Assembly (NCBI GenBank): GCA_041583495.1
Contig: JBFHFS010000025.1
Coordinates: 13,280-77,279 of the forward strand
Source of the DNA: JBFHFS01 sp041583495
Lineage (GTDB): Bacteria; Bacteroidota; Bacteroidia; Bacteroidales; Marinilabiliaceae
DNA length: 64,000 nucleotides
Direction: 5' to 3'
Of this stretch, positions 35,660 to 44,234 are shown piece by piece. Made by a program: the position numbers and the translations under genes. Below the pieces are notes generated by a model. That model saw only the letters and a list, made by a program, of their open reading frames with translations, did no database searches and was not told the origin of the DNA. Positions within the stretch are counted from its first letter, which is position 1. Every line of letters starts with the position of its first letter.

Positions 35660-35726
35660 AAAAAAACCCAATGTCCCCGGCACTTTTTAATTTTAGCTTA
35701 AGCCCCATGATTTGCTTCCCGGGGAC
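35660..35726 (-). terminator. Terminator between the two TPM genes
   Basis: GTCCCCGG (35673-35680) and CCGGGGAC (35719-35726) form an 8-pair stem with a 38-base loop. On the minus strand it is followed after a short gap by a 7-base T-run (complement of 35660-35666). It would end lemA-TPM transcripts before the second TPM gene. Confidence 0.55.
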
Positions 35727-35734
35727 GCCCATGG

Positions 35735-36172
35735 TTACGATTTCCCAAAGGAAATCTCATCGGACAATTCGTTCACATCGTCCGACTTATAGGGGAAATG
35801 GGTCTTAAGTTGTTCCCCACACATCAGGATACCCTCTGACAAACCACCGGCAAAATCACCTTCCTTAAACCGACGGGTCATAAGCTCTTTTATCTGGTCC
35901 CAAAATCCTTCGGGTACGCGAACATTAATCCCAACATCGCCCAAAATGGCAAACTTTTTATCCTCCACCACCAGATAAAACAACACCCCATTACGGAGCT
36001 GGGTCTTTTGCATCTTCAATTTCCCGAACATATAGGCTGCCCGGTCCATAACATCTTCGGAACAATTGCGCTCAATATGCACACGTATCTCCCCCGAAGT
36101 ATTCATTTCAGCCTCTTTTATGGCTTGGACAATCTGAGTTTTTTGATCGGAAGAGAAAAATTTTTCCGGCAT
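35735..36172 (-). CDS. Small TPM-domain protein
   Basis: The 145-residue protein is a single TPM domain: GEIRVHIERNC near 29-39, LRNGVLFYLVVEDKKFAILGD near 58-78, and RFKEGDFAGGLSEGI near 102-116. No signal peptide or membrane helix is seen, so it should be cytoplasmic, or it may be held by its membrane partner. It follows lemA by 84 bases on the same strand. TPM proteins next to LemA are widespread; a shared role in envelope stress has been suggested but not proven. Confidence 0.85.
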   Translation of the reverse strand: MPEKFFSSDQKTQIVQAIKEAEMNTSGEIRVHIERNCSEDVMDRAAYMFGKLKMQKTQLRNGVLFYLVVEDKKFAILGDVGINVRVPEGFWDQIKELMTRRFKEGDFAGGLSEGILMCGEQLKTHFPYKSDDVNELSDEISFGKS

Positions 36173-36256
36173 AATAACAAGTCATTTTGGGATTCATAAA
36201 TAGTCATCCCTCCACCCCGGGGGATGAAGTGGAAGCAAAAATCATTCAGCCAACAC

Positions 36257-36835
36257 CTAAAACTCAACCTTTGGAGCTTCGGAAGCACCCTTGGCCGCCT
36301 CGAAATAAGGCTTACTTTTAAAGGAGAACATCCCGGCGATGATGTTGCGGGGAAACTTTTTGATATAGGTGTTATAGTTTCGGGTGGTCTCATTAAACTT
36401 CATTCTTTCCACGGTTATCCGGTTTTCGGTGCCCTCGAGCTGAGCCTGCAAATCCATGAAGTTTTGGTTGGCTTTGAGATCGGGATAACGCTCCACCACC
36501 ACCATTAATCGGGAAAGTGCGGAAGAAAGCCCTTCCTGAGCTTGTTGAAACTGACCCAACGACTGCTCATTAATCTGGTCGGCCGACAAAGTCACACTGG
36601 TTGCCTTGGCTCTTGCTTCGATCACACCCTCCAGGGTTTCCTGCTCGTGAGCGGCATATCCCTTAACGGTACTTACCAAATTGGGGATCAAATCGGCTCG
36701 TCGCTGGTACACATTTTCAACCTGAGCCCACTGGGCATCCACCCCTTCCTGGAGTTCAATCATCGTATTATAGCCACAACTGGAGAATAACGGCATAGCC
36801 AAAACCAATCCTAAAATCCACTTAAATCGTTTCAT
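36257..36835 (-). CDS. LemA-family protein
   Basis: The 192-residue protein has an N-terminal hydrophobic segment with a lipobox-like FSSC (Cys20) and the LemA helical bundle: YNTMIELQEGVDAQWAQVENVYQRR (landmark), then DLIPNLVSTVKGYAAHE and RLMVVVERYPDLKANQNFMDLQ near 110-130. LemA folds into a long helical bundle of unknown biochemical function. It heads the minus-strand group with two TPM genes and has its own promoter (36888-36919). Confidence 0.93.
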   Translation of the reverse strand: MKRFKWILGLVLAMPLFSSCGYNTMIELQEGVDAQWAQVENVYQRRADLIPNLVSTVKGYAAHEQETLEGVIEARAKATSVTLSADQINEQSLGQFQQAQEGLSSALSRLMVVVERYPDLKANQNFMDLQAQLEGTENRITVERMKFNETTRNYNTYIKKFPRNIIAGMFSFKSKPYFEAAKGASEAPKVEF

Positions 36836-36887
36836 ATGTACTTATATTTGTGTTAAAATTCATTTTAATCAGGCACCTTGCCCACAT

Positions 36888-36919
36888 CAAAGTTAGTTCC
36901 AATTTTGAAACAACCACAA
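36888..36919 (-). promoter_or_regulatory. Promoter of lemA
   Basis: On the minus strand TTG (36919-36917), a 21-base spacer and a perfect -7 TAACTTTG (36895-36888) are seen. The lemA ATG is 52 bases downstream. A perfect A/T palindrome TTAAAAT-tc-ATTTTAA (36853-36868) lies in the leader. Confidence 0.55.
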
Positions 36920-36930
36920 CTTTTTCTTGT

Positions 36931-38382
36931 TCAACGCATAATTTTCTCTGGCGAAGTTAGTCTTAGAGCCAGGAAAGTGAATACTCCATTCAGCATCAGC
37001 TTTTCAAATCCCAGTTGAAAACCAAACCATGCAAGCGCATTATAATCCAACAATCCAATCACCAGGGGAGAAAGCACCGAAATCCAGGGCACCAGCCGGT
37101 CCCGAACCCTTCGCCGGGTGAAGAGGCCAAAAGCATAAAGACCTAACAAAGGGCCATACGTATAGCCTACCAGGGTGTAAATGGTACTGATAATGCTGTC
37201 GGACTGCAATACCCGAAACACGATGATTACCAACCCCAGCACGAGGGCAAATCCCAGATGCACCAGAACGCGTATCCGCCTGGATTTTCCAGGGGAAAAA
37301 CGATTTATGTTTATGATATCCACCGACAGAGAGGTGGTAAGGGATGTCAAGGCGGAGTCGGCGCTTGAGAAAGCAGCGGCCATCAGGCCTAAAAAGAAAA
37401 AAAGACCCACTGCTCCGGGCAAAAAACCACCGGTGGCAATGAGAGGGTAAAGATCGTCGGCACGTGCCGGCATCTCAATACCCTTTTGTTGAATAAAGGC
37501 AACCAACAAAACCCCTAAGGATAAAAACAGTAAGTTAACCGGAAGAAAAGCGATCCCATACGACAAAACATTTTTTCGGGCATCTTTCAAATTCCGGCAA
37601 CTCAGATTTTTCTGCATCATATCCTGATCGAGACCGGTCATGACAATGGTGATGAAAGCTCCGGAGAAAAACTGCTTCACAAAATGCTGTGACGAACGCC
37701 AATCGGTCCAAACAAACACTCTCGAATAGTCACTTTCGCCAATCGAACGAACCATACCGGAAAAGCTCATCTGCAACTCTTTGCCAATAAAGAAAATGGT
37801 CAACACCACCGCAGTAATCATCAGGAGGGTTTGCAGCACATCCGTCCAAATTATCGTTTTGATCCCCCCTCGGAAGGTATAAAGCCATATCATGAAAATC
37901 ACCGTTGTTACAGTCACCCAGAAAGGGACCCCCAACCGGTCGAAAAGTGCCAGTTGCAACACCCCGGCCATCAGGTAAAGCCTGGCAGCAGAGGCAACCA
38001 CCTTAGCAATAATAAAAAGAAGAGCCCCCGATTGGTAGGACCAAAACCCAAACCTATCATTTAAATACGTGTAAATGGAAGTCAGCTGGAGTCGATAATA
38101 CAAAGGCAAAAGGATAAAAGCAATGGCCACATAGCCCAGAAAAAAGCCGGCCACCATTTGCAGGTAGGTAAAATCAACCGAGGTAACATACCCCGGAACC
38201 GACACAAAGGTAACCCCCGAAAGAGATGCCCCGATCATTCCCACAGCGACCACTCCCCATGGAGAACGCCGGTTACCCAGGAAAAACGCCTGGTTATCGG
38301 ACTGTTTGCCGGTAAAAAAAGAAATTAGCAAAAGGAGGCAAAAGTACCCCCCCACAATGAGTAAGGTCAACCATGGATCCAT
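36931..38382 (-). CDS. Sodium:solute symporter family protein
   Basis: The 483-residue protein has about 13 membrane spans and SSS-family motifs: GNRRSPWGVVAVGMIGASLSG near residues 37-57, TSIYTYLNDRFG near 101-112, and GLMAAAFSSADSALTSLTTSLSVDI (landmark) near 325-350 with the Na2-site Ser/Thr. It imports a solute with sodium across the inner membrane; the substrate (sialic acid, sugar, amino acid or other) cannot be read from sequence. The NQR complex in this window can supply the sodium gradient. It lies 95 bases upstream-end from lemA on the same strand but lemA has its own promoter. Confidence 0.88.
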   Translation of the reverse strand: MDPWLTLLIVGGYFCLLLLISFFTGKQSDNQAFFLGNRRSPWGVVAVGMIGASLSGVTFVSVPGYVTSVDFTYLQMVAGFFLGYVAIAFILLPLYYRLQLTSIYTYLNDRFGFWSYQSGALLFIIAKVVASAARLYLMAGVLQLALFDRLGVPFWVTVTTVIFMIWLYTFRGGIKTIIWTDVLQTLLMITAVVLTIFFIGKELQMSFSGMVRSIGESDYSRVFVWTDWRSSQHFVKQFFSGAFITIVMTGLDQDMMQKNLSCRNLKDARKNVLSYGIAFLPVNLLFLSLGVLLVAFIQQKGIEMPARADDLYPLIATGGFLPGAVGLFFFLGLMAAAFSSADSALTSLTTSLSVDIININRFSPGKSRRIRVLVHLGFALVLGLVIIVFRVLQSDSIISTIYTLVGYTYGPLLGLYAFGLFTRRRVRDRLVPWISVLSPLVIGLLDYNALAWFGFQLGFEKLMLNGVFTFLALRLTSPEKIMR

Positions 38383-38501
38383 AGAATCATCTTTGATATC
38401 CGGTTTTTAACCGTTGGACAAAACGAAATACTAAGCACCACAAAGAAATAAAAAATCTCCCAATAAACAGGGAATCGGCCGGTTGGTCACTTATCGGACC
38501 C

Positions 38502-38532
38502 TTTAGGGGATAGATATTTTTAACTACCTTTG
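38502..38532 (+). promoter_or_regulatory. Promoter of recR
   Basis: A near -33 element TTTA (38502-38505), a 19-base spacer and a perfect -7 TACCTTTG (38525-38532) lie 21 bases before the recR ATG. The in-frame TTG at 38530 falls inside the box. Confidence 0.5.
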
Positions 38533-38553
38533 GGCGGGTTAAAATCAGATCAA

Positions 38554-39174
38554 ATGAGTCATTTACAATTCCCATCAAAAATACTGGAAAGTGCAGTGGC
38601 CGAGTTTTCAAGTTTACCTGGAATAGGCAAAAAAACGGCCCTTCGCCTTGTTCTGCATTTATTGAGGCAGGATAAGAAAGAAGTACACCAATTTTCCGAC
38701 ACCATTAAGAGACTGCGCGATGAAATTAAATATTGCCAAAGCTGCCACAACATATCCGACACCGACACCTGCAGTATTTGTGCCAATCCCAGACGGAATC
38801 ATGCCCAGATTTGCGTCGTTGAAAACATCAGAGATGTAATGGCCGTTGAGAACACCCACCAATTCCAGGGTATTTATCATGTTCTGGGAGGCGTTATCTC
38901 GCCCATGGATGGCACCGGCCCCGATGATTTGAACATCGCCCCTCTGGAAAAAAAGATTAAGGCAGGCGAAGTTGAGGAGATCATTTTTGCATTGAGCACC
39001 ACCATGGAAGGAGATACCACCAACTTTTACCTCTACCGAAAATTCTCATCCTACCCGGTCATCTTTACCACCATTGCCCGTGGCGTCGCCATTGGAGATG
39101 AGCTGGAATATGCCGACGAAGTAACCCTGGGACGCTCCCTGGTTGACCGCCAACCGTTCGAAAAAAGCATGTAA
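38554..39174 (+). CDS. recR: Recombination protein RecR
   Basis: The start is set at the ATG at 38554 (206 residues), because an upstream TTG is inside the promoter. RecR features: N-terminal helix-hairpin-helix (FSSLPGIGKKTALRLVLHLL region), the C4 zinc finger CQSC...CSIC at about 66-81, and the Toprim domain (CVVENIRDVMAVE, YHVLGGVISPMDG, VEEIIFALS). It clamps DNA with RecF/RecO to load RecA at gaps. It heads a same-strand run continuing to the GNAT gene. Confidence 0.96.
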   Translation: MSHLQFPSKILESAVAEFSSLPGIGKKTALRLVLHLLRQDKKEVHQFSDTIKRLRDEIKYCQSCHNISDTDTCSICANPRRNHAQICVVENIRDVMAVENTHQFQGIYHVLGGVISPMDGTGPDDLNIAPLEKKIKAGEVEEIIFALSTTMEGDTTNFYLYRKFSSYPVIFTTIARGVAIGDELEYADEVTLGRSLVDRQPFEKSM

Positions 39175-39262
39175 CCCAAAAAAAGAATACAACTGAATGG
39201 ATAAAATTTATCCTTCCCCAATAAAAACAATCATCCAACCGTTATTTCAAACAAAAATTTCC

Positions 39263-39712
39263 ATGAAGGCCAACCGAATCATAAAGCAAATCCAAATCTT
39301 ATTCTGGGCCATCTTTGGCTCGCTGCTGGCCATGCTTGTCGCCATTCTGTTTATGGTTCATACTTTCGGAGCCATTTTGGATTGGCCCCTGAGCCAACGG
39401 GAGATGCTTAAATCGGTCATTCTGATTTTATCCCTGGGAGGGATTCCGGCCAGCTACTTCTTTCACACCAAAAAAATTAATCATATTCCCGGCGAACTCG
39501 CTTTAGCTGACAAGCTTAAACAGTTCCGCTCCAGTTTTTTTATCAAAATTGCCACCTTAGAAGCCCTGGGTTTTTTAGCCCTGCTAAGCTATCTGGTCAC
39601 CGCCGACTTTACCTTTATTTACGTTTTCGCCTTACTATTTATAGCCTATTTCATCAATGTACCGTCGAAAAGATCCATTATTAATGAGCTTGAACCCGAC
39701 GAAACCAATTAG
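39263..39712 (+). CDS. Small membrane protein of unknown function
   Basis: I start at the ATG at 39263 (149 residues), since an upstream ATG at 39197 adds a segment without membrane character. Four hydrophobic segments are visible at roughly 12-32, 48-66, 92-108 and 112-128, with short charged loops. No family is recognised. It ends 11 bases before the HAD gene, and lies in the recR-to-GT2 run, so it is probably co-transcribed. Confidence 0.68.
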   Translation: MKANRIIKQIQILFWAIFGSLLAMLVAILFMVHTFGAILDWPLSQREMLKSVILILSLGGIPASYFFHTKKINHIPGELALADKLKQFRSSFFIKIATLEALGFLALLSYLVTADFTFIYVFALLFIAYFINVPSKRSIINELEPDETN

Positions 39713-39723
39713 AAAATTCCCTT

Positions 39724-40167
39724 ATGATTATTGCTGTTGATTTTGATGGAACCATAGTAGACCATAAGTACCCCGAGATCGGGAAAGAGAAGGTATTTGC
39801 CTTTGAAACCTTAAAAGCCTTCCAAAAGCAAGGGCACCTGCTGATTCTATGGACTTTCAGAGCCGGCAGAGAGCTGGACGAAGCGGTTAACTATTGCCTG
39901 AAACATGGGGTAGAGTTCTATGCCGTCAACAAAAGCTTCCCCGAAGAGATCTACGACGAAACGGTGAGCCGCAAAATAAATGCAGATCTCTTTATCGATG
40001 ACCGCATTGTAGGAGGCTTTCCCGGTTGGGGGGAGATTTTTCAGCGTATAAATACCGACCGCCCCAATTCGGAAACAGAGCTCTTCATGACCCGCTACCA
40101 GAAAGCTCAAAAAAACACCTTTTGTGGTTTCATCAAGTCCCTTTTCTGTAAAGACGACATGGCATGA
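39724..40167 (+). CDS. HAD-like hydrolase (BT0820-type)
   Basis: The 147-residue protein is a compact HAD phosphatase: motif I IIAVDFDGTIVD with Asp6 and Asp8, motif II at ILWTFRAG and motif IV-like DLFIDDRIVGG near 92-102. No cap domain is present, so it may act on larger phospho-substrates. The small Bacteroidota HAD subgroup (like BT0820) has no well-defined substrate. Its stop overlaps the start of the glycosyltransferase gene by 4 bases (ATGA), so translation is coupled. Confidence 0.88.
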   Translation: MIIAVDFDGTIVDHKYPEIGKEKVFAFETLKAFQKQGHLLILWTFRAGRELDEAVNYCLKHGVEFYAVNKSFPEEIYDETVSRKINADLFIDDRIVGGFPGWGEIFQRINTDRPNSETELFMTRYQKAQKNTFCGFIKSLFCKDDMA

Positions 40168-41318
40168 GCCCCAAAATATCCATTATCCTCGTCACCTATA
40201 ATTCAGGTCCGTTAACGCTCCTTTGCCTTTGGTCTCTACGGAGGGCCGGCCTAACCGACAGCGAGGTAATTGTGGTGGATAATGCGGGTGACGACGAAAT
40301 CCCCGACGTTCTCCAGCGGGAATTTCCCTTTATCCGCCTAATCAAAAATACCACCAACCAAGGATTTGGAAGAGCCTGCAACCTGGGCATGGAGGTGGCC
40401 CGGGGAGAGTTCTTTCTGCTGCTTAACCCCGACACCATCGTCCCCAGGGACTTCGAACAGGCTATTCTCCGGTTTTTTGATGAACATCCGGGCACCGGTG
40501 CCATGGGCGTTAAAATGATTGGCGGACAAGGAAACTTTCTCCCGGAATCGAAACGTAACCTCCCCACCCCATCGGCGTCTCTCTATCGATTCACCGGATT
40601 GACTCATCTTTTCCCGCACTCCCCGCGCTTTGCCAGTTATTATGCCGGCGATCTGTCTTCGTCCAGGGAAGGAATCGTAGAGGTTTTGTCAGGTGCCTTC
40701 ATGGCCATTTCACGACAGGCCATCCAAAAAGCGGGTGCTTTCGATCCTCAGTTTTTTCTCTATGGCGAAGACATCGATCTTTCCTGGAGAATCCATCAGG
40801 CAGGGTTTCAAACCTGGTATAACCCGGCCATAGAAATCATACATTTTAAGGGCGAGAGTACCACTAAAAGCCCCCGGCAGGCACGGATTTTTTACAAAGC
40901 CATGCGGCAATTCTACAGGAAACACTTCACCCAACGCTACTCACCCCTCGTTTCGGTTACCGTTCTTGCCGCCATTGAAGGACTCACGGTATTGGCAACC
41001 GTCAAACACCTGTTTACCGGGAAACAATCCATGAAGATGCCCGCCGCCTTTTGTCTGACCGGGGATTCCTGCCTCGAAAACATAACCCATTTGAATGACA
41101 AGCTTCCATTCACCTTTATTTTGCCTAAAACAGCCACGAAGGAGAAATTACCCAAAGCACTTTTACTCAATACCCACTCTGTGGGGCCCGATGAACTGAT
41201 AAAGAGAGCCCAACAATACCACAAAAGAGACTTACAACTATTTATTTATCATCCTGATACCAGCCACCTTTTTTTAGTCGCCAACCATCAAAAAAGAAGT
41301 CAAACCTTCAAAATTTGA
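40164..41318 (+). CDS. Glycosyltransferase family 2 (rhamnosyltransferase-like)
   Basis: The 384-residue protein has a GT-A domain at residues ~5-245: ISIILVTYNSG, VVDNAGDDEIPD, the donor/metal motif LLNPDT, SGAFMAISRQA and the acceptor-side GEDIDLSWRIHQAG. It should use a nucleotide sugar to extend a surface glycan or lipid-linked sugar, at the cytoplasmic membrane face. The C-terminal ~120 residues are not part of the standard domain and look like a second, nucleotide-binding-like segment. It overlaps the HAD gene by 4 bases. Confidence 0.88.
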   Translation: MSPKISIILVTYNSGPLTLLCLWSLRRAGLTDSEVIVVDNAGDDEIPDVLQREFPFIRLIKNTTNQGFGRACNLGMEVARGEFFLLLNPDTIVPRDFEQAILRFFDEHPGTGAMGVKMIGGQGNFLPESKRNLPTPSASLYRFTGLTHLFPHSPRFASYYAGDLSSSREGIVEVLSGAFMAISRQAIQKAGAFDPQFFLYGEDIDLSWRIHQAGFQTWYNPAIEIIHFKGESTTKSPRQARIFYKAMRQFYRKHFTQRYSPLVSVTVLAAIEGLTVLATVKHLFTGKQSMKMPAAFCLTGDSCLENITHLNDKLPFTFILPKTATKEKLPKALLLNTHSVGPDELIKRAQQYHKRDLQLFIYHPDTSHLFLVANHQKRSQTFKI

Positions 41319-41461
41319 CTCAAAAAAGGATCAAATGATAACTTTTTCTCTAATTTTATCATTAATATAGATCCTTATTAAAAAAGTCTGTATAAGTTGA
41401 ACAGTTTGAATGCTCTTTTTTTTGTATTTTGTCCCATCGAATTTTACAAAGGACTTTGATT

Positions 41462-43048
41462 ATGAACCAATTTTACAAATTAATATTTGGAATCCTCACC
41501 GTTTGCCTTCCCACGATGAGTTCACTGGCCCAGTCGCCGCGGCAAATCTTAAAAAAAGCCAATACTGAAATCGATTGGGAGCAATTCGAACAGGCCACCC
41601 AAACCCTGGCCCCGCTGGTTAAACAAAACAACCCCGAAGCCACCTTGCTTTCAGGTCTCAGTCTTTTAAACACCCAGGGACAGATAACCCAGGCCATCAA
41701 AATGCTTCAAAAAGTGGTAGAATACTACCCCCTGAAGAACGGTCAACCCAAGGAGGCTATTGAAGCACGCTTCTACCTTGGACAAGCCCTTCACTGGAAT
41801 GACAACTGCACCGAGGCCCTCCAGGTGTTTAACGAATTAAATGCCCAATTGCCAAAAGGAACCATCAAGGAAGAGGTGGAAAAAGAGATAGAGTATTGCA
41901 ATAACATGATGACCCTTAAGCAGACTCCGGTAAATATTGTCGTGGAGCATATGGGGGAAATACTCAACAGTGCATACGAAGATCATAGCCCCATCGTAAT
42001 GTACGATGAGTCGACCATCTATTTTACCTCCAACAGGCCGGTTAAAGGGTATTCCCAAAATGAGCCCGGGTTCGAGAATATTTATGTCAGCTACTGGCGT
42101 AACGAAAACTGGACCACCCCAAAAATACTGGACATCCCTAATGCACTGCCGGGCAACCGGGCTACTGTAAGCCTTACCCCCGACGGACAAGGGTTGGTAT
42201 TTTATCAGAACGACGGACGTTTTGGACAGCTGTTCATTACCCGTCACACCTTTAACGGCTGGAGTACCCCAGAGAAACTGCCGGCCCCTATCAACTCGGG
42301 CAACAACGAAACCCATGCCAGTTTTTCGGCCGATGGAAGAACCATTTTCTTCTCCAGTGATCGCCCCGGAGGGCTGGGTGGTAAAGACATTTACATCTCT
42401 CATATGTTACCCGACGGAACCTGGGGAGAACCCCTTAACCCCGGTCCTGCCATCAACACCCCGCTCGACGAAGAAGGACCATTTATCCACCCCGATGGTA
42501 AAACGTTATATTTCTCATCCATGGGGCATAACTCCATCGGCGATTACGACATCTTCTCCAGTGTGCTGAATGAGAATGGCGAATGGCTGAAAGCCCAAAA
42601 CATCGGCTTTCCCATGAATACCGCCAACGACGACCTCTTTTATATCCCTACGCCCAATGGTCTTAGAGTGTATTATGCCTCCCAGCAGGCAGGGAGTTTA
42701 GGAGCTTCTGATTTATTCATTATTCACCTGGCCACCACAGACGACCGCTCATTGGCGGTCGTAGCCTCTCACGTTTTTGACTCAAAAAATCAACCTGCCG
42801 AAAAGGCCAACATCCGGGTATCGGAAGCTGAGTCGGGAGAATCCATGGGGGTATTTAAAGTAAACCCGACCACCGGTAAGTTTATCGCCATTGTCCCCAC
42901 AGGAAAAAAATATCTGCTCAACATCAGTTGTGAAGGGTGTAAGCCTATCACACAAGAGTTTAACCTGCCCTTACGGGGCGAATATGGATCCACCCGAAGA
43001 GCCATTTATCTTCCGGCCATCACCTTAGAAACCGAGAAAGGCTTATGA
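41462..43048 (+). CDS. PorE-like T9SS-associated protein (TPR, PD40 propeller, regulatory-like domain) without OmpA domain
   Basis: I start at the ATG at 41462 (528 residues), where a signal peptide begins (ending SLAQS). Residues ~25-150 are TPR-like; ~160-410 form a PD40/WD40-like propeller with repeated SxDGRTIFFSSDRPGG-type units (such as SADGRTIFFSSDRPGGLGG and HPDGKTLYFSS); ~415-520 look like a carboxypeptidase-regulatory-like domain. This is the domain order of PorE, the T9SS outer membrane protein linked to peptidoglycan, but PorE also has a C-terminal OmpA domain, which is absent here. The stop overlaps the next start (ATGA), so the end is real. Other roles, such as surface binding, are possible. 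Confidence 0.75.
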   Translation: MNQFYKLIFGILTVCLPTMSSLAQSPRQILKKANTEIDWEQFEQATQTLAPLVKQNNPEATLLSGLSLLNTQGQITQAIKMLQKVVEYYPLKNGQPKEAIEARFYLGQALHWNDNCTEALQVFNELNAQLPKGTIKEEVEKEIEYCNNMMTLKQTPVNIVVEHMGEILNSAYEDHSPIVMYDESTIYFTSNRPVKGYSQNEPGFENIYVSYWRNENWTTPKILDIPNALPGNRATVSLTPDGQGLVFYQNDGRFGQLFITRHTFNGWSTPEKLPAPINSGNNETHASFSADGRTIFFSSDRPGGLGGKDIYISHMLPDGTWGEPLNPGPAINTPLDEEGPFIHPDGKTLYFSSMGHNSIGDYDIFSSVLNENGEWLKAQNIGFPMNTANDDLFYIPTPNGLRVYYASQQAGSLGASDLFIIHLATTDDRSLAVVASHVFDSKNQPAEKANIRVSEAESGESMGVFKVNPTTGKFIAIVPTGKKYLLNISCEGCKPITQEFNLPLRGEYGSTRRAIYLPAITLETEKGL

Positions 43049-43593
43049 TAACCAGCACCCGGCTATTGCTCAGGGCTTTAGAACCGGCCGATGCAGAATT
43101 ACTCTACCGGTGGGAGAACCAGATGGAGTTATGGCACGTGAGCAACACACTGGTGCCTTTCAGTCGTTATCAGATTAAAAAATATATCGAACAATCCTCC
43201 CTAGACCTCTATCAAACCAAACAGCTGAGGTTAATGATCGATTCGCTGGAAGGACCTGCACCCGAGAGTGTGGGCATGATCGATCTGTTCGATTTTGATC
43301 CCTTCCATAACCGTGCAGGGGTAGGCATCATGATTCACAAGCCCAGACAGAAGGAGGGTTATGCCAGGGAGGCTCTTTCCCTTTTTTTGGAATACGCTTT
43401 TAATCATTTGGGCCTTCAGCAGATTTATTGCAATATTCCCCAAAGCAATGTGCCCAGCATCCACCTGTTCGAAGCCCTGGATTTTAATCTGGTGGGGATA
43501 AAACGTGAATGGCTAAAAACCGCTACCGGCTATGAAGATGAGCGCATGTACCAAAAGATAAACCCTGCAAAACGAGGTGATCAAAAGATCTAA
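43045..43593 (+). CDS. GNAT-family N-acetyltransferase (RimJ/RimL-like)
   Basis: The 182-residue protein shows the RimJ/RimL branch of GNAT: LLLRALEPADAELLYRWEN near 6-24, VGMIDLFDFDPFHNRAGVGIMI (landmark), the acetyl-CoA loop region RQKEGYAREALSLFLEYAF and IYCNIPQSNVPSIHLFEALDF. The acceptor may be a protein N-terminus, a small amine or an antibiotic-like molecule; no evidence decides this. It begins in a 4-base overlap with the PorE-like gene and ends in a 4-base convergent overlap with the HsdR_N-like gene. Confidence 0.9.
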   Translation: MITSTRLLLRALEPADAELLYRWENQMELWHVSNTLVPFSRYQIKKYIEQSSLDLYQTKQLRLMIDSLEGPAPESVGMIDLFDFDPFHNRAGVGIMIHKPRQKEGYAREALSLFLEYAFNHLGLQQIYCNIPQSNVPSIHLFEALDFNLVGIKREWLKTATGYEDERMYQKINPAKRGDQKI

Positions 43594-44054
43594 ACCTTCA
43601 CTTGCTGAAGTTCATCGAAAGATGGAAATCCTTTTAAGAGGCGAGACTCACCATTGCCCACATCGGTACGAATACAGTAGTGCTGTATCCCATTGGTAAG
43701 AACCAGGAAAGGAACCTGCAGAGTCACATTGTAACGTGCCGCCTGTTCCAGCGTTGAGGGACCTATAGCTACCGAAGGAGCCTTACACTCCACAATCATT
43801 GCCGCACACCCCGAACGATTATAAACCACGATATCGCAACGCTGATTAAGCCCATTTATTTTCACCGCTTTTTCCACACCCGTGAGCGATGAGGGATACT
43901 TTAGCCCTTCGTTCAGATAGCGCAGGAAATTTTGTCGCACCCACTCCTCCGGAGTTAGGGCAACAAATTTTTGTCGCACAAAGTCGAAAATAAACTTTTT
44001 CCCCGAATCTTCCTTATACCGAAAGGTGTAATTCGGCAAATTCAATGCCTCCAT
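43590..44054 (-). CDS. HsdR N-terminal-like domain protein (PD-(D/E)XK fold)
   Basis: The 154-residue protein consists of only a type I restriction enzyme R-subunit N-terminal nuclease-like domain: RCDIVVYN (Asp74) and MIVECKAP (Glu89, Lys91) give the PD-(D/E)XK site, and QAARYN the following helix. No helicase or methylase partner is near. In Bacteroidota a protein like this commonly lies beside holA, so it may serve DNA repair or replication rather than restriction. It overlaps the GNAT gene by 4 bases tail to tail. Confidence 0.85.
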   Translation of the reverse strand: MEALNLPNYTFRYKEDSGKKFIFDFVRQKFVALTPEEWVRQNFLRYLNEGLKYPSSLTGVEKAVKINGLNQRCDIVVYNRSGCAAMIVECKAPSVAIGPSTLEQAARYNVTLQVPFLVLTNGIQHYCIRTDVGNGESRLLKGFPSFDELQQVKV

Positions 44055-44234
44055 AAGGCAAAATTAACTATTTTAATTACGCGCACCGATTTTTAAACTA
44101 TATTCGTAAAAACCAACGCTCAAAAATAACACAACTCAAACTGGATGGTTTCGTAACCCTTAGAAATTTTTATTTAGAGTTCTCCCGCAAGTGTACGGGA
44201 CAGGTTAATGGCAAAAAGAAGAAATTATAAACAG

